64,000 nt of DNA from Siphonodentalium dalli (GCA_032622095.1 CP136063.1:13929814-13993813); one strand, 5' to 3'; shown: positions 43,655-55,908, counted from the first letter of the stretch. Numbers and translations are program-made. Notes: generated by a model not told the origin, from the letters alone.

Positions 43655-45836
43655 GAAAATAAAATATGTAAACAACTACCATAATTAGATAACATACATA
43701 ATCATAAAAGCAACTAACCTCATACACTCAACTCTATATCCAAAAGCACGAAACGAAAACAGCTCACACATGTATAAACTTTAACTGAATAAAACTCAAC
43801 AACTTAACTCCAGGAAACAAACTGACAAAGTAAAAATTACCAATTTCTAACAAAGACGACCAGATCTATACCGCGCGAAATGCAACGAATATTATTGGAC
43901 AATCTCCACCTATCATAAATAAATAGCACCCCGTCGTAAAAAGACACAATACAAAGAGAGAATTGTCATCGCGCAAAACCAGGACTGCCAGACCTTGTGC
44001 AGTGCATGTAACACCTTATGGCAATCACACGCGCACCAAGTGGGTGACATATTTCTTTTCACCAACCCGCCCAGATGCACAAATCGAGGCTTAATTAATC
44101 AAAGAAACCGATCTGAACTATACAAAGTGGGTTGGCCAATAATACAGAAATTTAACGCCATGTACCCGTATATATCACGCACATGGCCCCTCACAGCAAG
44201 GCAATATTTCATCTCCAGCAAGTTATCACCTGGCGGCCAACACGCTTTATTATCGCCTCAATCAACAATTCGGGAGACGCGAAATACTTCGGCCTCTTCA
44301 AATTTCAGGCGAATCGCATGCATTAATTTAAATGCTAAATCAAGTCAAGAAACATTAAGCATTTCCAGTCATACAAGTTTAGATGCCAAGTTCATAATTG
44401 GCAGCCCGTTTTGCATCATTAGCGCTCAGCGAATATATGTGTCACGACGGACACATATACTAATTAAATTATTCACGCCGCATCTTCGGAATAATTATCA
44501 CAAACACCGAATAGGCAATTACGTCATAATGAACCGTGTTGATTATCCCAACGATAAACCCATAATTTGATATCATACACTTAATCATGCGTAGTTACCA
44601 CCCCGTGTTCAATCCAATGCAAAAGCGACGATTCATGCAAAATCATCGCTAGTCTGGCCGGGTAAAAAGCGGATCATCAAATGGATCCCGTACAGAAGTG
44701 CAGTCAAAGTCTGATCAACCTTGATTCCACGTAGATCAAAGGAATTAGTATAGAGGCCAGGAAACGCATCTGAACATAAACGCGTAACTACTATTCATAT
44801 AAACATATCATTATTCATATATTCCCCGATATAGCTTACCGGGTCAAGTTATTCAAATAATCACAATTATATACCGCTTGTAAAATATCTTAATCTCAAG
44901 TGTCAAAATCGCCCCACGCTACATCGACAAATACAATTGTCACATGGCGGGGTATGACAATAACATAGGCCGAAATGATAGCCTACATTAAGGGACAAGT
45001 GGATATATCTCAGTATATAACTTTAATTGTGATGTAGCAATGCCAAGCATCAAATATGACCGAATCAATCGATATTTTAACCGTACGCGCGCGATGCAAA
45101 ACTTCAAACCCAAGTACCCAGTATAAATCATACGACATTATGTGAAAACAGATTTATTTCTATCTCAACCACAAATAAATATCACATGAATGCAAATGGC
45201 AGCCCATGTTTGAAGCAATCGCACAAAGCCCAATATTTGTATATACAAAGCACGACTAACAACAGAGCCTACACCCCTCCCTCAATATTTAAACCAATTG
45301 AGTCCCACCCGAATCATTTTAATCATGTAACAGTTCTCCCGATTTTTTTTATTATCATACAATTTTAATCATTATTATCCAACCCCATTTCCAAGTCATT
45401 ACAACCGAATGCCTCCAAAAATACAAGCTTTGCAAACGCACATCTTATCGCAATAATGAAACAGTTTGTCCACAAGCCAGGAGCCGGAAGTGGACATTAG
45501 CGCTCGCCAATCGAGCACATCCATGAACTCTTGAACGAAGTATCGTTCACCCACTGATTGTTCAACATAATTATGATTGCATTACATGTATTCTAATGTC
45601 ATTTATATTGATACCCTTTATATTATCACACTTATGTTACCTCATCATGCCAACTCTCTTCATAATGCAAATGGCTTCCACATGTACATAGATATATATA
45701 TTCAATTTATACAATTTTTTATGACGACAACACGTCGTAACTTATATGCACAGGCAACCCTTGAATCAACTCTACTCATTGTCCAAGCATACCGAAGTAC
45801 CAAACCCCTAGATTTTAACACTAGTAGTCAAAATCT
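43655..45836 (+). other. 3' internal region between pol and LTR
   Basis: About 2.2 kb where some Gypsy elements carry env. The largest ORF, 43995-44570 (191 codons), has no signal peptide, membrane segment or cysteine pattern that I recognise; 45186-45368 and 45577-45912 are smaller. I treat the region as untranslated or of unknown coding status. Confidence 0.5.
43995..44570 (+). CDS. Hypothetical 191-residue ORF in retrotransposon 3' region
   Basis: Starts MCSACNTLWQSHAHQ with two early cysteines and is basic and Ser/Arg-rich. No hydrophobic segment long enough for a membrane anchor is seen. It may be a chance ORF or an accessory gene. Confidence 0.25.
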   Translation: MCSACNTLWQSHAHQVGDIFLFTNPPRCTNRGLINQRNRSELYKVGWPIIQKFNAMYPYISRTWPLTARQYFISSKLSPGGQHALLSPQSTIRETRNTSASSNFRRIACINLNAKSSQETLSISSHTSLDAKFIIGSPFCIISAQRIYVSRRTHILIKLFTPHLRNNYHKHRIGNYVIMNRVDYPNDKPII

Positions 45837-45850
45837 GAAAATAAGGGGGA
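45837..45850 (+). promoter_or_regulatory. Polypurine tract
   Basis: GAAAATAAGGGGGA just upstream of the 3' LTR, the usual plus-strand primer. Confidence 0.7.
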
Positions 45851-45855
45851 CCATA

Positions 45856-46355
45856 TGTAGAGTAATCACCCCTACCTCTTCTTATCCAAGGGACGTGATA
45901 CTACATACTTAACCGATGGGGGAGACAGGAATAGAATCGAACTATAAGTGACCCCAACCAATTACCAAGGTCATACTCGAAGTACCAAGGTCATACTCGA
46001 AGAGGCCGCGACCTATGGGTTATGCAAGTCTAACCACAAAGGATGGATAGTCTTATGTAATAATTCTCAGTTCACCCATGGGTCAGACAGACAAAGAGAT
46101 GCTCTAATGACTGCTACCATTCATTAGCGATATATAAACCAGACATTAATCTACTCTTCAATTAGTTTCAGCTCGTCAGAATAATTGGCAGACATCAACA
46201 TCAGGTCGCTAATTAATAAGCGACGCTATCGGTCGTTCTATGACATCTATGATTGATTCACAATTATGTATCATTTACCATCACAAGCTGTTGACTATAC
46301 ATTGATATTAGATGTGAATAAATGATATACAAAGAACTGACTTCATTCTTCCACA
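45856..46355 (+). repeat. 3' LTR of Ty3/Gypsy retrotransposon
   Basis: 500 bases, matching the 5' LTR except G for T in GGAATAGAATCG. It has TATATAAA at 46131-46138 and is followed by TAAG, the target duplication. Confidence 0.95.
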
Positions 46356-46381
46356 TAAGCATCTCCACAAATATACTTTAA

Positions 46382-47015
46382 AGGGGTATGACTGTACACA
46401 GAGATAGGCGATTTTTTTATTTACTCCCACTGAAATAACTTTCAAGTTAGATTGTGTTCGCGTTATACGAGTTTCGTATAAACCTAATTTAGCGAAGAAA
46501 ATATTGATCTTGGAAACAAAAATATTACGATTTCAAACTACGCGCCATGTTTTTGACCTTCACCGGAGAAAACGCAGGTCGCATGAAGAACCGGAAGTTC
46601 GTTGTTCGCAGTTTCAATCTCTTTCATCGAACATTCTCACTCCCTATAAAAATACTTGACGCTTTGAATCTTGTTTCTTTCTCGTTTTTTTCCGAATCGG
46701 TTATAGCGGGCCTTTCTTTTGCAGGTAACATGTTTTGTTTGCAACTCAATAATGTTCGCGAACGGCCGTCGATAAAAGTCACCCAACATATGAGATTTCA
46801 AGAACGGTAACTCGTAATGGCATAATTCTCCATTTTATGACTCCAGCCATAAATTGATTTATATTAAATAATTCAATTTTACTTTTATGATAGCCTGTTA
46901 ACCGGAAGGTTTTCAGTAGACATCATCGACTCAAATTAGTTATTTTAAAATATAATATTGATATTAGATAGCTATTGTCGCCAGGAATTTATTGCAATTG
47001 GGGTACAGTACCCCT
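46382..47015. mobile_element. TTAA-flanked MITE (piggyBac- or Kolobok-like)
   Basis: Inverted ends AGGGGTATGACTGTAC / GTACAGTACCCCT differ by a small indel, and both sides are flanked by TTAA (46378-46381, 47016-47019). The 87-residue ORF at 46547-46810 shows no domain. Confidence 0.7.
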
Positions 47016-47224
47016 TTAAGCAAAAGGCCCACCTATCAAATCATTCAAATGGTGGCCGAGTTCAGCTTACTCCAACACAGAATCCACAGACCTCCTCGAC
47101 GGATGAATGCACTAAAATGTGTATATAAGATAAAAAATACTTCAGCTATCTGAAATACAGATGAAACCCGTTACAGATCACACGAAAAGGTGTTGATTTG
47201 CTTTAGAGTCTATGCCCACACAAA

Positions 47225-47960
47225 CATTTCCTCTTCTTTATCTTGAAGTTGGCTGTATAATTTCAGTCTGACGTGTACACTCTTTAAGCCGGTTTGAGTC
47301 TTCGGTTAACTTGTATTCAGTGTCTAAATCATTCCAAAGTTTAGTTCCATTGTAGGTGAAAGGTTTGGCAATATGTGTGTCATTTGATCATATGATGGTA
47401 TAATGAAACTCACCCGACTGTAGCGGGTATCATTCGAATGCACGGTGCTAATTGGTATGAAATTTGATGCCAATTATGTGGGTTGGCCTTTATCGTGAAT
47501 TTATGTTCGAGCTTCAGAGTAGTGAAGTGAATTTTTGTTTTCAACAGGAACCAATGGGCTAATCGAAAATATTCGAGACTGACATGATCTCGAGGTTTCA
47601 GGCTAAACAAGAATCTGATTAGTTTGTTTTGAGTGGTTTGCAGCCTTTTTTGGTCTGCTGTGTGAGTCCAAAAACACCATTAAGCGCAGGCATAATCAAA
47701 CTGTTATGAATATGAATTTAGTTCTAGAGCTTACTTTCTTTATAACTGAATATGCCATATCTTCACCTGATAATGCCTGATCAATAATCGGTCCTAAGCA
47801 CTTCACCTCATTCACTGATTTTATCAGTTGACTGCCAAACTGAATATTTAATTTGCTAACTGATTTAATTTTGTTCCGAGATCCAAATAATATTGCTTCA
47901 GTTTTGCCTGGGTGGAAAGAAAGTTTGTTATCTACCATCCAATCATTTAAAGGTGCTGTG
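47225..47960 (-). pseudogene. 3' fragment of a CR1/Jockey-like non-LTR retrotransposon
   Basis: On the minus strand, LNDWMVDNKLSFHPGKTEAI and VKCLGPIID are the late part of a reverse transcriptase. LIRFLFSLKPRDHVSLEYFR with LAHWFLLKTKIHF, then AKPFTYNGTKLWNDLD, follow as in the C-terminal end of this group. Frames are broken by stops and shifts, and everything upstream of the RT thumb is missing, as in a 5'-truncated copy. No intact gene. Confidence 0.8.
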
Positions 47961-47984
47961 TTATCTAGAGAAAAATTTGAAAAC

Positions 47985-48850
47985 TAGACAAGAAAATCGC
48001 AAAATCCTAGCATCTAGACTGGGCCCAAGCTTTCCTAGTGTTGGAAATTTCAAACCTCATACTCTCCCTTAGGTTGGAAAATTGTCAAACTGACGACCTT
48101 TTCAGTCCACAATTTTGACCAAATGTAGTAAAATGTTGTTTACTTAAACTAATTTGAGTTTTTTATTGGACACGGGGAGATACCATGACACGACCATGGT
48201 TCGGCCCGGTGTGCGAACAATTTTTAATCTGAATAAGAAAATCGCAAATTCCTAGCATCCAGACTAGCCTCAAGCCTTCCTGGAGTTGGAAATTTCAAAC
48301 CTGACACCCTCATTTAGGTTGGAAAATTTCCAACTGATGATAATTCCAATGACAATGTTGACCAAATGTACGACAATATTGTTTTCTTAAGTTAACTAGC
48401 AGTTTTTGACTGGCAATGGGGGAGAGACCAGAACAAAAGCTTTCCAAGTGTTGGAAATTTTCAACCTGACACCCCCATATGTTGGAAAATTTCCAGCTGA
48501 TGGCCATTTCAGTCCATTTTTTTAAACCAAAAGTAGGAAAATATGAAAATATTGGTCCAAAAACAATAAATTCCCCCAATAAATTGTTTGAAAATCAAAC
48601 TACAAGAACATTTTCAACCTATTGTTAGTGTGAAATTAGTCCAAGTCTTCTTGTACTAAAACCAGCTAAGATATTGGGATGGCGATGCTGGTGTTTATCG
48701 CCATCCCAATATCTTAGCTGGTTTTAGTACAAGAAGACTTGGACTAGTGTGAAATGTCCAACTGATGTTGTGTCAGGTATGGAATTTCCAACTGCATGTT
48801 GAAAATTTTGACTAAATTTAGTTGGAAGGGGTGAGACATCGCATCCCATG
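47985..48850 (-). repeat. Tandem repeat with TTGGAAATTTCCAAC-like units, three copies
   Basis: Units of about 200-240 bases each carry CCTAGCATC(T/C)AGACT, GTTGGAAATTTCAAACCT and GGTTGGAAAATT. They match the interior of the hAT element at 53459-54441 in reverse complement, so this is probably a diverged relative without clear ends. It is interrupted by the 109-bp MITE. Confidence 0.7.
48637..48745. mobile_element. 109-bp perfect palindromic MITE, Mutator-like family
   Basis: Two 49-base arms (48638-48686 and 48697-48745) are exact complements around a 10-base spacer. The ends are the same terminal repeat as 16723-17654. The 10-base duplication AGTGTGAAAT lies at 48627-48636 and 48746-48755. 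Confidence 0.9.
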
Positions 48851-49254
48851 TCACCACGTCACTGTCGCAAGTAACCACAAGAAAAACTTTATTGAATTTC
48901 ATTTTACTTTTATCTGGGAGAAGTGTGTACGGATGCTCTCCGATCAAAATAATCTGTACATAGTATTAAGCTCCCTGCATATTATATGCCTAAGACCGAA
49001 AGCACGTATATCAGTTGGACATTTCGAAGTAAACGCTGGTTGAATTTCCCCCCTTCATTTACAGTATATAGGCCTTCAGATAGGCCACATATATATAGTG
49101 ACATATATACTTCATATTTAACGCCATGTATACTATGCTACTATATGTTGGGTATCGTATATATAGGCCTATATATAAGAGATACTTCCGGAAACGTGTT
49201 CGCTATAGGATCCTATATATAGGAGGAGCGGGGTCATCCCGAACACCTTCTTTT

Positions 49255-50495
49255 TTTAATTTTATAAGCTTTGAAGTCCAATAGTTTCGATTGCATCACT
49301 TTTTATAGCAGCCGTCTGGTTACCGTTATATAGGATCTAAATGATCTCAGTCGGTTTGCTATATATAACGATGTGAAGTTTCTGAACGAACATTGAAGTA
49401 AAATTACATTTAAATTTTCCATATCAATGTTCGTTCAGAAACTTCACATCGTTATATATAGCAAACCGACTGAGATGACACAAACCATTTAGATCCTAAT
49501 GGTAGACCCCGAAGCCACGACAACTAGTTTTCACGGCTGGTTCAACCAATTTTCGTGGCTGGTTAGGGCCTATCTAGCTAAGCCACGGCTCAGTAACGAC
49601 CTTCGTGGTTGACGAAATATGGCGGCTCAGCCGGCTGAGACGTTATCATTCAGCGTATTTCGTTTCCGAAATTGTCCTAATACCCGGTTATAGACACCCG
49701 ATTGTTTTAGCGTTTGTTGTGCACCCGTAGAATTCCAGATCACGCGTGTTCTTTTGGTGTTGGGCTTTTCCATTGTGGCGAGAATACATGAAGGACTCAG
49801 AACAGGACTGGCAGGGATGTACTATGTAGTCTCCCATCTATATAATCGGTATAAATAACATTGAGACTTCTGTCGACTTCAAACGGCTATCATCACTGGC
49901 ATCTTGCGATATAATTATGCATGTATCATTGAATGCTGAATCCGATAGTATTGATATATAATATTTCAAACTATTTTCTGTTCTCTTCTATGTGCATATA
50001 TTGACAAATGTCAGCGATGTCTGAGACTGAGTCGTGTCGAAATAAACAATTTATACTTTAAACCCTTTCAATACGGAATGGATGCTCCCACTCCGTTATA
50101 TGAAAGCATGCATGACCATGCATTGGAATAGCCTATTTCACAATGACAGGCCCCGGGTGTTCTGATAGTGTAACCACAATGCCGTGTCCATAGGCCTATA
50201 TGAGTAGGCCTATGCCAATATTAGGCAATGTGGTTTAGTTATTTGCGATTCGCAGTACAGTTGCCCTTGATATATAAGTCCATGCACACGGCTCAGCCAT
50301 CTTACAATTCCGGCGGCGGATAATTTTTCATGCAGCTGGCGTTATCTAGAGATAATATGGCTGGCGGCCCGCCCGGCTCTTTTGGCCAATATGGCTGGCG
50401 GCGGCGGCGGCTTCGGACTCTACCTAATGGTAACCAGACGGCTGCGACATGTAAAAAGTGATGCAATCGAAAATATTGGACTTCAAAGCTTATGA
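49255..50495. repeat. Nested inverted-repeat element
   Basis: AAGCTTTGAAGTCCAATAG ... GATGCATCACTTTTTA-type sequence at 49267-49315 is mirrored at 50432-50492 (CAGACGGCTGC ... GGACTTCAAAGCTTAT). Inside, a hairpin (49344-49396 / 49424-49476) has perfect 53-base arms and a 27-base loop. The rest is without a gene. Confidence 0.65.
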
Positions 50496-50499
50496 GATA

Positions 50500-52190
50500 C
50501 GACATATAAATTATAATTGGTTGATATAAATTATAATTGGTTGATATTTAAATTATAATTGATTAATGAAATGGAAATGATATCTAGTTGTCCACTTTCA
50601 TGTTAGAGAGCCAGTGCGTCTCAGATTAATTAGGCCTACAAATCTGACAAGGGCGGATCTACCATCCGGCGCCCACGGCGCGCCCCCCCCCCCCTTTTTT
50701 TCGCCAGAGCAAGGAATATTTGGACGTGTCCGGGCGCTATTCGTCTCCGAGCGAGTTTCTGCACTTATAATATTGCTAACATACATGCAAATATATACAA
50801 CAGTTTACATGTTTTACATTAATCTGACTCGAGTACAATTATTTCAACTGTGAATGGATGTATATCCATGCAAGGGCTAAACCAACATCCCGCGTGACGT
50901 GGGCGCGCCCCGCGTGGAATATTTTCGCCATGCAGAGCAAAATAATTCTGTCGACATTTTATTTCTGGGCGTCGGAAAATATCTGGCCAGGCGCCAAGTT
51001 TTAGGCGCCATAAGTTTTTTATATAAACATAGATATAGCAATTCTAACTGTGGTGTCAAAATGTCAATTCCATCTATATATACATGTACATGTAGCAATA
51101 GAAATGAGATGGCTACACTTTGGGATAAGCCTATAGTATACAACGTATATATAGTCTGAGCATTCGATAGTACGGAGGTTGTACTATCGAACTTCAAACC
51201 ATCGAACAGCATTATATCGTCGTAAAGAAATTATATATAGGCCTACGCCATACTACGGTATACTATTAAGGTCCCAATCGTCCTGACCCAAGGTCCCAAT
51301 CGTACAAGGACCCAAATCGAACAAGGTCCCAATCGTCCAGCAAGGTCCCAATTGTCCGACAATCGTAGTATTTTGTGATGCACATGTACCCAGTCCTGTT
51401 GTATAGTATAATATCGATACATCCATTGATCGGAGTAAATTTAATTATCACTAGTTAGTTCCATATAAGCTACATAAACTGAGATTTATGTTTTATGTGT
51501 GCATACCCAGATTGGAACATATCAAATTTATATATGTAACTCAATATTATTCATTTTCTAGTTATTTTAATATCAGTATCCGATTGATTTTTCAATGGGC
51601 ACATGACACAGCAAAACGTGTCGTTTTGAATGTAGGATCCAAAAAAAAATCCTGGCAGAGGTCCCCCGTGCCCCCATCTACCACAGGGGGGGGGTCCATC
51701 TTGTGCTCTCCCCCGATCGCCGCTTTGCGGCTCGGATGATGCTATGCCTATATTAATGGCGCCCCCCCCCTTTCAAAATTCCTAGAACCGCCCCTGACTC
51801 ATCCATGTCGGACCATGTGTAGCCATCGGAGACAACCCGTTAGTCTTGATTGACAGCCGTCTTGTTCCAAGTATGCTTGGTTGGAGTCAGGTCCGTCCTG
51901 GTTAACAACCCGTCTGCATTCACGTGTCTGTTTATTTGCGCGCTGTGGAAAGCTACATTATCTTTCCGACGCCTGATCCATATTTTTAATTGATTTGCCA
52001 AGTTTCGCGCGCTTAATCATCTACTTTCGATTTCCCACGATAAATTTCGCCATGCAGTCAGAAACTGTTGATTTAATAACATGTAAATTTATTTAATTGG
52101 AGTTCATAGAAAACACTATGCTGGCAAGGCAATAGCATAATAATTATCGATCGATGCTAGCTAATATTAATGTTTTAAAGTGTAATGACA
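50500..52190. other. No gene seen; short repeats
   Basis: A 20-base tandem motif (AAGGTCCCAATCGTCC, about five copies) lies at 51270-51360. ORFs are short and unsupported. Confidence 0.35.
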
Positions 52191-52229
52191 TTATTATTTT
52201 TAGCCAATCGTGTAGCGCTGGGGCCCGTG

Positions 52230-52434
52230 CTCCTGTTAGCAGACGACGTTACCGTTTACGTGACTTGACGTGAATGATCAAGGTCATTCAATGTCAAAGA
52301 TGAACGACTATTCAGTCTCTTGGGTACCAAGTTGGCGTCAGTGAATCTGATATAATCGACAGACATTCAGTCGTCTTCTTCTATCCTTCCTTGGCAATAA
52401 CCTATACTGGAAAATAAGGCTTACGGTGAGTTAG
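52230..52434 (+). promoter_or_regulatory. Possible host promoter and non-coding first exon
   Basis: ACGTGACTTGACGTGAA and TCAAGGTCA (nuclear-receptor half-site type) are followed by a non-repetitive stretch ending in a good splice donor, CGGTGAGT, at 52432-52439. No acceptor or coding exon is identified downstream. Weak evidence. Confidence 0.2.
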
Positions 52435-53340
52435 TGAGTTACACAAATTGTGTTTCCAGTGTTCAGTAACGAACCAAAAATATATTGGGTACATTGTAAG
52501 TAGGTAACTTGTAAGGAATTAAATGTTTTTTTCGTCGGCCTATTAATTAATGTCAGCATATTTAAAGTCAATCAATGTCGTAATTTATTAAAATTTAAAT
52601 TATATGCAAGATGTTGTTTATGCATTTTATTCTTGAATTACGCTAGAATGTGGTTATATCTAACTAGCTTACTAGGTTATAATATCTTAATTCTCTAATA
52701 TATCCAATAAAGAATTTGAATTTAATTAATAATTATAATTTTTTTTATAAATTATTGCTGGTCACTGATCTGAACTGAACTGAACTGAAGTGATTTTTAT
52801 TTGATAAATTAAATTATGCATATTATACACAATAACAACGGGGCTCTGTAGAAGGCATGGCTTATGCAAGTTATGGGCCAGAGCCCTATAATAGCATGAT
52901 AAATACAATAATGAATATAAACTGAGTGCAGGTAGGTGCAAGGATTGGGGAGAGTTGGGGCTGGTGGGGGGGGGGGGGGGCGCAAGATTACATGGTGTGC
53001 ATAATATGTTGGGCGATGCTCATAAAGTATATATATTAAATCAACTCCAAGAACAAATTAAAATGTTTTATGTGAATATCAAGGATGTGGCTGTACAATC
53101 AGTGGACCTCATTTAGGTTTGAGATATGTGGTAGTTTAGTTTATACTTTCAGATTTAAGTTTAGAATTGGCCATTGATACGGCTGAATTATTGTACTCGT
53201 TTTCTTGTAAAGTAATCTTTTAAATATTTAATGTATCCTGGGCTACTAATTTTAATGCGTAGTGTGCAGTCTGCAGGGAGGCTATTCCATAATTCTCGCG
53301 CTTTGTTTGAGATTGCACTTTTGAATTCATGATAAAAATT

Positions 53341-55119
53341 AGGCCAAAACAAAATGAATGCGTGTTTCCCGTAACGAGCCCAAAAAAAATAGGGGCGGGC
53401 GGTAGGCTTTTCATTTTATTTTATTTTTTCATTTTATTTTTTAATGGTCTCGTGTGGGCAGGGATGTGGCTAGAGGGGGGTGTGGGGATGTCTCACCCCC
53501 CCCCCCCCCAACTTTGGTCAAAATTTTCAACAGTTGGAAATTTCATACCTGCCAAAACATTAGTTGGAATGGTCATCAGTTGGAAATTTTCCAACATTAG
53601 GGGGGTGACAGGTTGGAAATTTCCAACACTTGGAAAGCTTGTGTCCTGGTCCTCCCCCCGTGGCTAGTCAAAACTGCTACTAAATTTAAGAAAACAATAT
53701 TGTCATACATTTGGTCAACATTGTCATTGGAATTGTCATCATTTGGAAATTTTCCAACCTAAGTGGGGGGGGGGGGGTGTCAGGTTTGAAATTTCCAACT
53801 CTAAGAAGACTTGAGGCTAGTCTAGATGCTAGGATTTTGCGATTTTCTTGTTCAGATTTCAAAATTTTCGAACCATGGTCGGCCCGGTGTGTCACTGTCC
53901 CTCCCCCGTGACCAATACAAAACTGCGAATTAGTTTAACAAAACAATAGTTTAGTACATTCGGTCAAACTTGTGGACTGAAATGGTCATCAGTTGGAGAA
54001 TTTTCCAACCTAAGAGGAAGTATGAGGTTTGAAATTTCCAACACTAGGGAAGCTTCAGTTGAGGCCAGTCTAGATGCTAGGATTTGCGATTTTCTTGTAT
54101 AGTTTTCCAAATTTTCTCACACCGGGCTGAACAAACATGGACGGACACAATGTCCTGGTCTCTTACCCGTAGCCGTGTGCATTTGTCTGGAGTAGGCTAC
54201 TAGATGTTAGGATTTATGCAATTCTCAGTTAGGCCTGAGGACTGATGTGCAAGGGAGTGCAAATGGAATTATGCAAAACTTGTGTTTGGTCTGTGATTCT
54301 GATTCAAGGGGGGGGGGGGGGTGCAAATGGAATTATGCAAAACTTGTGTTTGGTGTCTGATTCTGATTCAAGGGCGGGGGGTGCAATTGGAATTTCCCAA
54401 GGTGGACACCCCCCAAGTGAGACCCTCTAGCCACATCCCTGCGTGTGGGCCATGCCTAACCGCCATCAAACACCATACAATGACCCAGAGCAACCGACAA
54501 ATTGGTGATAAAACTGATATATTGAGGGGAAACAGATAACAGTATAGACAATTTACTAAAATTAATTTAATAAGCGTGAAACGGGCACTGCCTTGCCATG
54601 TGGCTTGGTCACAACAGGCATCAGCCCTGCATTTGAACAGTCAATACATATTGGAAAAACAGTCCTATTATAGCTTTATTTTCTAGAATATTTAAAATCC
54701 GTGTTTTCTTTCCGCAACACTCGTGGATTATGCACATGGGAATAGACCCATGTGCGCTCGCCATCGTTGAGATGAACTTGTTCGAATCGTTTCGGTTCGA
54801 TTCTAATCATCTAATCATGTTTAATGTAAATATAAACACAAACACGTGCTTCCGGTCAGCGAAGAGGGACGATAACTCGTGATCTTCCGGTATTGCATCA
54901 GATCGTATTAAAGTTGACCCTGTTAATAGAGTGACGATGTGGCTTTGCGAAAAATATATAAATATATAAAAGATATTATTTATCTCGCGAGGTGAATCAG
55001 ATAAAATGGAACCACGTGTACATAGTTTGGTTATCAGTGCGGTCGGTCGGTTTATAGATTGATTTTTTTTATTTAAAACCAATAAAATGAACTTGGGTCG
55101 GGGGTTTTTGAAGACGGTA
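53341..55119 (+). repeat. Truncated copy of the AGGCCAAAAC transposon, split by a hAT insertion
   Basis: 53341-53458 and 54442-54550 match 25088-25310, and 54730-55117 match 26620-27000. The right terminal repeat is missing, and the GGTAT-rich element abuts at 55118. Confidence 0.7.
53459..54441. mobile_element. Non-autonomous hAT transposon
   Basis: Perfect 19-base inverted ends CAGGGATGTGGCTAGAGGG / CCCTCTAGCCACATCCCTG with an 8-base duplication CGTGTGGG (53451-53458 and 54442-54449). The CAGGG start and 8-base duplication are the hAT pattern. The interior holds TTGGAAATTTTCCAAC-type palindromic subrepeats and no transposase. Confidence 0.9.
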
Positions 55120-55374
55120 CTGATACTGCTTGTTAATGCGAACAAGTATGTGGGAGTAAATACCTCCCCTCAAAGAGTTCCATGAAAATCACTGCGGTAT
55201 TCAACAAAATTAATGCGGTGCCCGCTAAAAGACCGCGATATCATTATCGCCCAATACCGTAACTCCACCGCCATGACCGTCTCGATACCGCTACCGTTTA
55301 TTACCGGTATCACCGCGGTCATGACCGGGGTATCACCCCGTTTTTCTGGTCAATTACTTTGAGAATAGCGGTAT
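55118..55374. repeat. GGTAT-rich element, reverse copy
   Basis: Reverse complement of 24750-25020, including GGTCAATTACTTTGAGAATA at the end. Confidence 0.65.
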
Positions 55375-55908
55375 GTCAGTCATAATCGAAAAAAAGATGT
55401 CATTGGTTATTTCATATTTTATTTCCGTTAATCGCAATTTCGTTGTTGATTTCACGCGATAGGGGAGATAATTCAAAATGGCTGCACCCATCCACAGGCT
55501 TTCAGTCTTTCTATTATTTCGGATCTGCTCGCAACCACCTTGTGCGATCAAGAAATAACTGAGCAGAGCAGGCAGTTCGAAAGTTAAAAGTTCGACCTAT
55601 GTCTCACCACTTTTTGTGAATATTCTCAACTTTTGCCCCAGAGATTAACATGAGAATCGCCCATTCAAAATATTCCACTTGACCTTACCCTTTGCATTTT
55701 GGGAAACCATTTAGTTCTGCGATTCCTGTAGTATAGGAGATAATGTACATTACCTACAATAATGACGTACCACATATTTAGTTTGAAGTTAGAAGCTATA
55801 TGGTTATATATAGGGTACCTTACACTGGCTTACAGACGATATCTAGCAGTAATGATAATAATTAGAAAACTGGTCGCACATAGCAGATACTTCCATAGCA
55901 CGGTGACA
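55375..55908. other. No gene seen
   Basis: AT-rich DNA without supported features. Confidence 0.35.

Larger units (their letters stand above)
36587..46355 (+). mobile_element. Full-length Ty3/Gypsy LTR retrotransposon
   Basis: 9,769 bases with matching 500-base LTRs and a 4-base duplication (TAAG at 36583-36586 and 46356-46359). Order is LTR, leader, gag, -1 frameshift, pol (PR-RT-RNase H-IN), a 2.2-kb 3' region, polypurine tract, LTR. The LTRs differ at about one site (T/G in GGAATA(T/G)AATCG), so the insertion is young. The integrase-last order and GPY/F-like end place it in Ty3/Gypsy; the clade is not assigned. Confidence 0.95.

Noticed and set aside
43305-43727. Minus-strand 140-codon ORF with hydrophobic start
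   Set aside because: Shadow of the pol C-terminal repeats; no family features.
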